From: Acetobacter senegalensis
Lineage (GTDB): Bacteria; Pseudomonadota; Alphaproteobacteria; Acetobacterales; Acetobacteraceae
Length of the DNA stretch: 60,636 nt
Assembly (NCBI RefSeq): GCF_001580995.1
Contig: NZ_LHZU01000126.1
Location: 1-60,636, forward strand
Direction of reading: 5' to 3'
Position numbers and translations under genes: made by a program. The notes beneath the pieces are model-generated. The model searched no databases, was not told the origin of the DNA, and saw only the letters and a list, made by a program, of their open reading frames with translations. This document shows, in pieces, positions 56,338 through 60,636 of the stretch. Numbering within the stretch: the first letter of the stretch is position 1; each line of letters starts with the position of its first letter.

Positions 56338-56997
56338 ATGACGGCTGATTATCGTTTCGACCCACTTCAGTTTCCGATGCCTGTTAGGACCGGTCTTTTT
56401 CCACGCCGGGATATTGACCTCTACGCCGAGCTTTCAGCCCGCGTTGGCGTCTGTGTCCATGGCTTTATGTTGGCGGACCTTGGGCGAAAGGCCTGGGATC
56501 TGCGCAAGAAATACTGGCAGCCAGGGGAGGGGGCATGGGTGGCCTTTCGTGAGGCTGTGCATCAGTGCCATCCGCACCTACCTGTCGAGGAAAAGCTCGC
56601 ACAGGACGGTCATCAGTTTGACTCGCTTTACGAATTGGCTGTGTATCGGAGCATCAAACCGATCCTGCCATCGTCAGTAAAGCTGGACGTTCATCCTGTT
56701 GTGAAAGGATGCATTTTTGAGGAAGAAGCTTTTGCTGATTTCAAGGTGAGTTCGGCCTGTACCGGCAAAAGCTGCTTTATCGAAGTGGTCGGTCTGTTTG
56801 ACCGGACATTTACAGCTTATTCGCCAACACAAAAGGCGCGAAAGGACGAGACCTTAAGGCGACTGCATCGCTATCCATCCAGTCAGCGCCCGATCCTTAT
56901 TTTTAAGGATATGGTCTGTGATCCTGAACAGGTCACTGCAGCCATCAGGCAGGCAATTGTGGCAGTCGCGGAGGACGGGCTGCGAACCGCTGCCTGA
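56338..56997 (+). CDS. Possible PD-(D/E)XK-fold nuclease-like protein
   Basis: A 219-residue protein. Residues 96-103 (SLYELAVY), 133-135 (ADF), 147-152 (FIEVVG) and 161-176 (YSPTQKARKDETLRRL) follow the order Glu, Asp, Glu, Tyr, Lys seen in TnsA-, Vsr- and DUF559-like nucleases. The usual Lys two residues after the catalytic Glu is replaced by Val. It has a normal binding site, AGGATA, and lies 293 bases before the NACHT gene. I do not claim activity. Confidence 0.4.
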   Translation: MTADYRFDPLQFPMPVRTGLFPRRDIDLYAELSARVGVCVHGFMLADLGRKAWDLRKKYWQPGEGAWVAFREAVHQCHPHLPVEEKLAQDGHQFDSLYELAVYRSIKPILPSSVKLDVHPVVKGCIFEEEAFADFKVSSACTGKSCFIEVVGLFDRTFTAYSPTQKARKDETLRRLHRYPSSQRPILIFKDMVCDPEQVTAAIRQAIVAVAEDGLRTAA

Positions 56998-57290
56998 TGG
57001 GGGGCTTGCAAATGACGCCATGATGACATCTGATTTTGAGCGTCACTGTTTAATCTGTTAAGCATCCGAGATGATAGCGACTGCTGCCTGTCTGCTCCTG
57101 TATCATTGAGCAGACAGGCCGATCAGGGGGGGGTAAGCGGATGGTCCGCTTACGGCAGGAGGAATTGCAGAAACTGACCTTTTTTGACATTCCTATTGAG
57201 CGCGGCTGACACTTGTTTATTTCTTTGTTTTGCTGACACTCCATCGTTTTCTAGCTAGCCATTTTGTAGACAAGAGATATCCGTCCCCAA
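56998..57290. other. Leader region of the NACHT gene with two hairpins
   Basis: A 293-base non-coding stretch. It contains the two perfect hairpins at 57086-57119 and 57134-57152, a free AGGAGG at about 57156-57161 with no good start codon at the right distance, and TTGACA at 57184-57189 without a matching -10 box. Confidence 0.5.
57086..57152. repeat. Tandem perfect hairpins upstream of the NACHT gene
   Basis: GCCTGTCTGCTC at 57086-57097 pairs with GAGCAGACAGGC at 57108-57119 (12 bp). TAAGCGGA at 57134-57141 pairs with TCCGCTTA at 57145-57152 (8 bp, 3-base loop). A run of eight G lies between them. Neither is followed by a T-run, so they could be mRNA leader structures or operators. Confidence 0.75.
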
Positions 57291-60200
57291 ATGATACGAA
57301 AGTCCCAATTTCTTAACAGGTTTTTTCCTCGCTCGCTCAGGTTTGCTAATTCTGTTGGCGGTCAAGTTGACGTGGCCAAGTTTCTCGCACTTGACGGCAA
57401 CAAGGTAATTCTCGGCAAGCCGGGCATGGGTAAGAGTGAGCTAATGCGCGAGCTCGGTCGACACCTCGGGGTTGAGCCGGTCACAGTGATCCGTTTTATC
57501 AACTCCAAGAATCCAGCCAAGCTGATTGCTCAGAATAAGCCGATTCTAATCGATGGCCTTGATGAGGCGATGGTGCAACGTGAAAGTGACGCCGTCGACG
57601 TCCTGTTGGCAAAGCTTGACGAGGCTGATTCTCCACCTTTCATTCTCTCATGCCGCTCACGCGAGTGGCAAACACGCAACGTGAGAACGCTGAATCAGCT
57701 CTACTCAGCCGATCTGCAAATTGTGACGCTTGAGCCGTTCAACAGAACCGAAGCGCGCACGTTTCTTCTTGCACAATACCCAAACGTCGATGCGGACCGC
57801 GTCCTGACTCATCTCACAAACCATAGCTTGGAAGAGCTTTACGGTAATCCGTTGATGCTGACTTTGGTCGGGCAGGTCGCCGAGACTGACACGCTATTGC
57901 CTCTGACACAGGCGGGCTTGTTAGAGCGCGTCTGCACATTGATATGGCCTGAGCATGATTCCGATCGGCCTTATAAAGGTCTAGCAGAACTCACGAAGGA
58001 AGACGCATTTAACGCTACTGGCGCAATCGCCGCGGCGCTATTGTTCGCGGGGTCTGAAGCCGCAAGCGCAGCGGGGGCAGCGCAGGTTCAGCAAGGCGAC
58101 ATTCAACTTGCTGAATTGGCGAAGCTACCCGAGGCGAAAGCCGCGCAGATAATTTTTTCTTCCAAGTTGTTCCACAGCGTAGGCGTATCACGGGCGAAGC
58201 TTGTCCACCGGGTCATCGCTGAATTTCTTGGAGCGCGCTGGCTCGCGCAACAAGCTAAAACACCCCGTTTGCAACGACGTTTATTAGCCCAACTGCACGG
58301 GCGCAGCGGCGTGCCTGCAAGCCTAAGAGGCCTGCACGCATGGCTCGCATATCATAATGACGAGATGGCTTCTAGTATTATTGACGCAGATCCTTATGGA
58401 TTATTGCGTTATGGTGAAATTTCTGCTTTGAAGCCGTCTCTCGCAGAAGAATTGTTTCAAGCACTTTGTAATCTAGCTGGAAATGATCCTTATTTTCGTG
58501 CCGCTGATTGGGACAGAAAAACCGCAGCAGGACTGATGATTCCGAAACTAGCCCCAAAGATTAAAGAAATTATTGAAACTACAACAAGCAACTCACATCT
58601 GCGTTCACTATTTCTCGAAGGGTTAATTGAGACGCAACTTGCAAAGACGCTTTCTGGCACCCTAGAAGCTATTGTTTTTTCATCAGAATATTCCTTTAGC
58701 GACCGTTATGCTGCGGCTATCGCACTGCTCCCACACCGAGATCACGCCTGGCAGCAGAGGATGATTGCAATGTTAATGAACGAGGGCGGCAACGCACCTC
58801 TGATCGCGCTCGAACTATTGTTAAAAATCGACAAAGGCACGTCTGATGCCCAACTGGTAGATTATCTATTCGTTGCGACGGAAATGAGTTTGTGCCCGCT
58901 TTTGCCCGCTGAAACACAACGCGTTCATATACGAAAATACTATAATGTTCTATTTGACGCGATATCGTCTCCAAGATTGATTGATATACTTAATATTATG
59001 ACGGACTATACAGAGATTGCATTCGAAAGTGACCATAAAAATGCAGATCAAATCCGCTATATCGTGAGTGATCTTATTGTCCGTGGAATTGATACAGGTG
59101 TAATCGGTTCCAATATGGCATCGTCGCTCTGGCGGTGGCTTGGGCCGATTGAGCACAGGGCAGACGATCGATCACATAGACTTAGCGGTACGGAAGAGGC
59201 TTATAAGCTTGCCGCGGCTCTGTTAACAAAAGGTGCGTTACGGCGAGCCCTCGAAAAACATGGCCTGGATTGTCACAGGAATGAAAAGAACTCGCAGGAA
59301 AAATGGCGATATCTGCAACGCAGACTTGTCGGACTCTGGTCGCAATTTGATGACATCCTGTCAGCACTCGATCGTCTCGCTCTCGGCGATAACAAGGACC
59401 CTGATTTGCGTCGGGATTGGAAATATTTATTGTACATTGGGAGACAGCCTTCCGAATATTCTTCCGAATTACGAGTTTCACCGAGATTGCGATCTGCAGC
59501 AAAAAAATTCAGCCGCGGTGATATGCTGCTGGAAGATTTCATGCAACAACTCGACAACCCCGAGAAATCGGCTCAGACTATCCGACAGGAAAGCGGACGG
59601 GCTTGGCTAAACCAGAAATTTAAGGCGGCAGTTCAAAAACTGAGTGCAGACAAGGAAGGATTGCGAAAAGGCGAGCTGCCAACCATCTATTTTGCGGCTC
59701 AGATATATTTCGATTGTTTCCTTAATCTGCCACGCACTATGCCAATAGATCAAGGTTTGGCTGAATTAGTTGGAACCGATCTGCGGGACGACGTTCTTGC
59801 TGGCTTCGAGGCAGTCTTACATCGAGATGATCTGCCGTCTCCTGCAGAGATTGCCAGTTCTTTCGTTTGCGGAAAACATCATATTTATCGACGACAAATA
59901 ATTCCAGGACTTTACGAACGCTTACGCAATAACAGAGATATAGAAGCCCTGTCTACCTCATTGAAAAAATCAGCATTATTACTTATTTATAGCGAATCGT
60001 ACGAAATATATCATGATAAATTAATTAATGACCTACGTACAATGCTGGAGGGAGCAATCTTCCTCACTTATGAAGACCGAGAGGATTTTGCACGTTTATG
60101 GTTTGAACCATCAATAACATCAACACATGCACGGTCTTTACCTTTGACACTCGATCGCGATTGGTATTGGCAGCAGGTATGCGTCCCACTTTGCGCTGAA

Positions 60201-60636
60201 TGGCTAACCAATTTTTCGGAGATTTCTATTGCTGTTGAGGAAGGATTAATTGATATTCTCGCCCGTCATGGGGCGTTCGACAAATTAAGGACGATCGGTG
60301 AGGTGCGCGCTACTTCGACGTGTCATAATTCCGCTTCCAGATTATTATGGCGGTCGGTGGACATAATGGTTCGGTTCGAAGCGGTTCAAGAGGAACTCAA
60401 AGGTATCGGAGTCCAGTGTCCAGATTTTATCTACCTGCTTGATCGTCGTTTTCTCAGCGATCAACTACGAATGCTTCACTATATGACAATCAAGCAGGCT
60501 GAATGGATTATTAGGGAGTTTCGTAGTGAATGGGATTTAACGGGAGATTACTGGAGTATTGCCAATGACGGCAAACCCAGTAGCTTTTTGAGTGAACTAG
60601 GGCTAATCGACATTCAAGCGCTCCAGATCATGACTG
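57291..60636 (+). CDS. NACHT-type STAND P-loop NTPase, large, truncated by the window edge
   Basis: An open frame of 1,115 codons that runs off the right edge without a stop; I read it codon by codon. The Walker A GKPGMGKS is at residues 42-49, the extended Walker B PILIDGLDEA at 84-93 (the DGLDE signature of NACHT proteins), a sensor FILSCRSREW at 117-126 and GNPLMLTLVGQ at 186-196, the helical/winged-helix end. The rest is helical with no recognised domain. No effector domain precedes the NACHT domain, so an effector or sensor must be C-terminal or separate. The first ATG after an in-frame TAG is at 57291; its binding site (AAGAG) is weak. AT content is higher than in the core genes. Confidence 0.85.
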   Translation, partial: MIRKSQFLNRFFPRSLRFANSVGGQVDVAKFLALDGNKVILGKPGMGKSELMRELGRHLGVEPVTVIRFINSKNPAKLIAQNKPILIDGLDEAMVQRESDAVDVLLAKLDEADSPPFILSCRSREWQTRNVRTLNQLYSADLQIVTLEPFNRTEARTFLLAQYPNVDADRVLTHLTNHSLEELYGNPLMLTLVGQVAETDTLLPLTQAGLLERVCTLIWPEHDSDRPYKGLAELTKEDAFNATGAIAAALLFAGSEAASAAGAAQVQQGDIQLAELAKLPEAKAAQIIFSSKLFHSVGVSRAKLVHRVIAEFLGARWLAQQAKTPRLQRRLLAQLHGRSGVPASLRGLHAWLAYHNDEMASSIIDADPYGLLRYGEISALKPSLAEELFQALCNLAGNDPYFRAADWDRKTAAGLMIPKLAPKIKEIIETTTSNSHLRSLFLEGLIETQLAKTLSGTLEAIVFSSEYSFSDRYAAAIALLPHRDHAWQQRMIAMLMNEGGNAPLIALELLLKIDKGTSDAQLVDYLFVATEMSLCPLLPAETQRVHIRKYYNVLFDAISSPRLIDILNIMTDYTEIAFESDHKNADQIRYIVSDLIVRGIDTGVIGSNMASSLWRWLGPIEHRADDRSHRLSGTEEAYKLAAALLTKGALRRALEKHGLDCHRNEKNSQEKWRYLQRRLVGLWSQFDDILSALDRLALGDNKDPDLRRDWKYLLYIGRQPSEYSSELRVSPRLRSAAKKFSRGDMLLEDFMQQLDNPEKSAQTIRQESGRAWLNQKFKAAVQKLSADKEGLRKGELPTIYFAAQIYFDCFLNLPRTMPIDQGLAELVGTDLRDDVLAGFEAVLHRDDLPSPAEIASSFVCGKHHIYRRQIIPGLYERLRNNRDIEALSTSLKKSALLLIYSESYEIYHDKLINDLRTMLEGAIFLTYEDREDFARLWFEPSITSTHARSLPLTLDRDWYWQQVCVPLCAEWLTNFSEISIAVEEGLIDILARHGAFDKLRTIGEVRATSTCHNSASRLLWRSVDIMVRFEAVQEELKGIGVQCPDFIYLLDRRFLSDQLRMLHYMTIKQAEWIIREFRSEWDLTGDYWSIANDGKPSSFLSELGLIDIQALQIMT

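Noticed and set aside
57156..57210. Short leader peptide after AGGAGG upstream of the NACHT gene
   Set aside because: The only nearby start (TTG) is two bases after the site and the frame ends after about 13 codons; spacing is too short.

Overview
The window looks like a chromosomal stretch of an alphaproteobacterium, most likely an acetic acid bacterium (Acetobacteraceae, Acetobacter-like). This rests on recognisable families (human-type sulfide:quinone oxidoreductase, OprB porin, alphaproteobacterial MetZ/ApaG and YajC neighbours), a SAM-II riboswitch (a class found mainly in alphaproteobacteria), a CIRCE/HrcA-controlled groESL operon and high-GC codon use. The genus is inferred from gene content, not from a search.

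Layout. 1-9636: a leftward run with a sulfide:quinone oxidoreductase, a DUF3297 protein, a large RND pump, a secreted beta-rich protein and an AaeA/DUF1656/AaeB-type efflux set. 9952-13823: an SbcD/SbcC-like pair. 13807-20145: OprB porin, MoaB, DJ-1/PfpI protein, a POTRA-like protein whose ribosome binding site lies in a hairpin, then folE, apaG and metZ, with a SAM-II riboswitch upstream of metZ. 20505-32998: housekeeping and metabolic genes (nucleotidyltransferase, fused GNAT-NUDIX, Rieske oxygenase, DUF2721, DUF815 ATPase, yajC, phospholipase D-like protein, priA, xerC, prolyl aminopeptidase, aspartyl protease). 33202-37596: amtB and glnK, separated by two AT-richer glycosyltransferase-like genes. 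37810-51972: UbiH-type hydroxylase, cysE, ade, groEL/groES, dienelactone hydrolase, csp, dinG-like helicase, zinc alcohol dehydrogenase, inositol monophosphatase and efp.

52133-52222 is a tRNA-Ser(UGA). Everything after it (52223-60636) looks like an accessory island: a tail-anchored helix-turn-helix protein, a three-gene module resembling stbABC/traKLM of conjugative plasmids (small DNA-binding-like protein, P-loop ATPase, membrane coiled-coil protein) with helically phased GACGC repeats, a relaxase-nick-like sequence and a long hairpin, a small protein, a possible PD-(D/E)XK-fold protein, and a very large NACHT-type STAND NTPase that runs off the right edge.

The most promising lead for an undescribed system is this right end: a NACHT ATPase of more than 1,115 residues with no N-terminal effector domain, close to a nuclease-fold candidate and next to mobilisation-type genes at a tRNA. 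A defence role is an inference from family and context. No integrase, relaxase, CRISPR array or complete insertion sequence was seen in the window.
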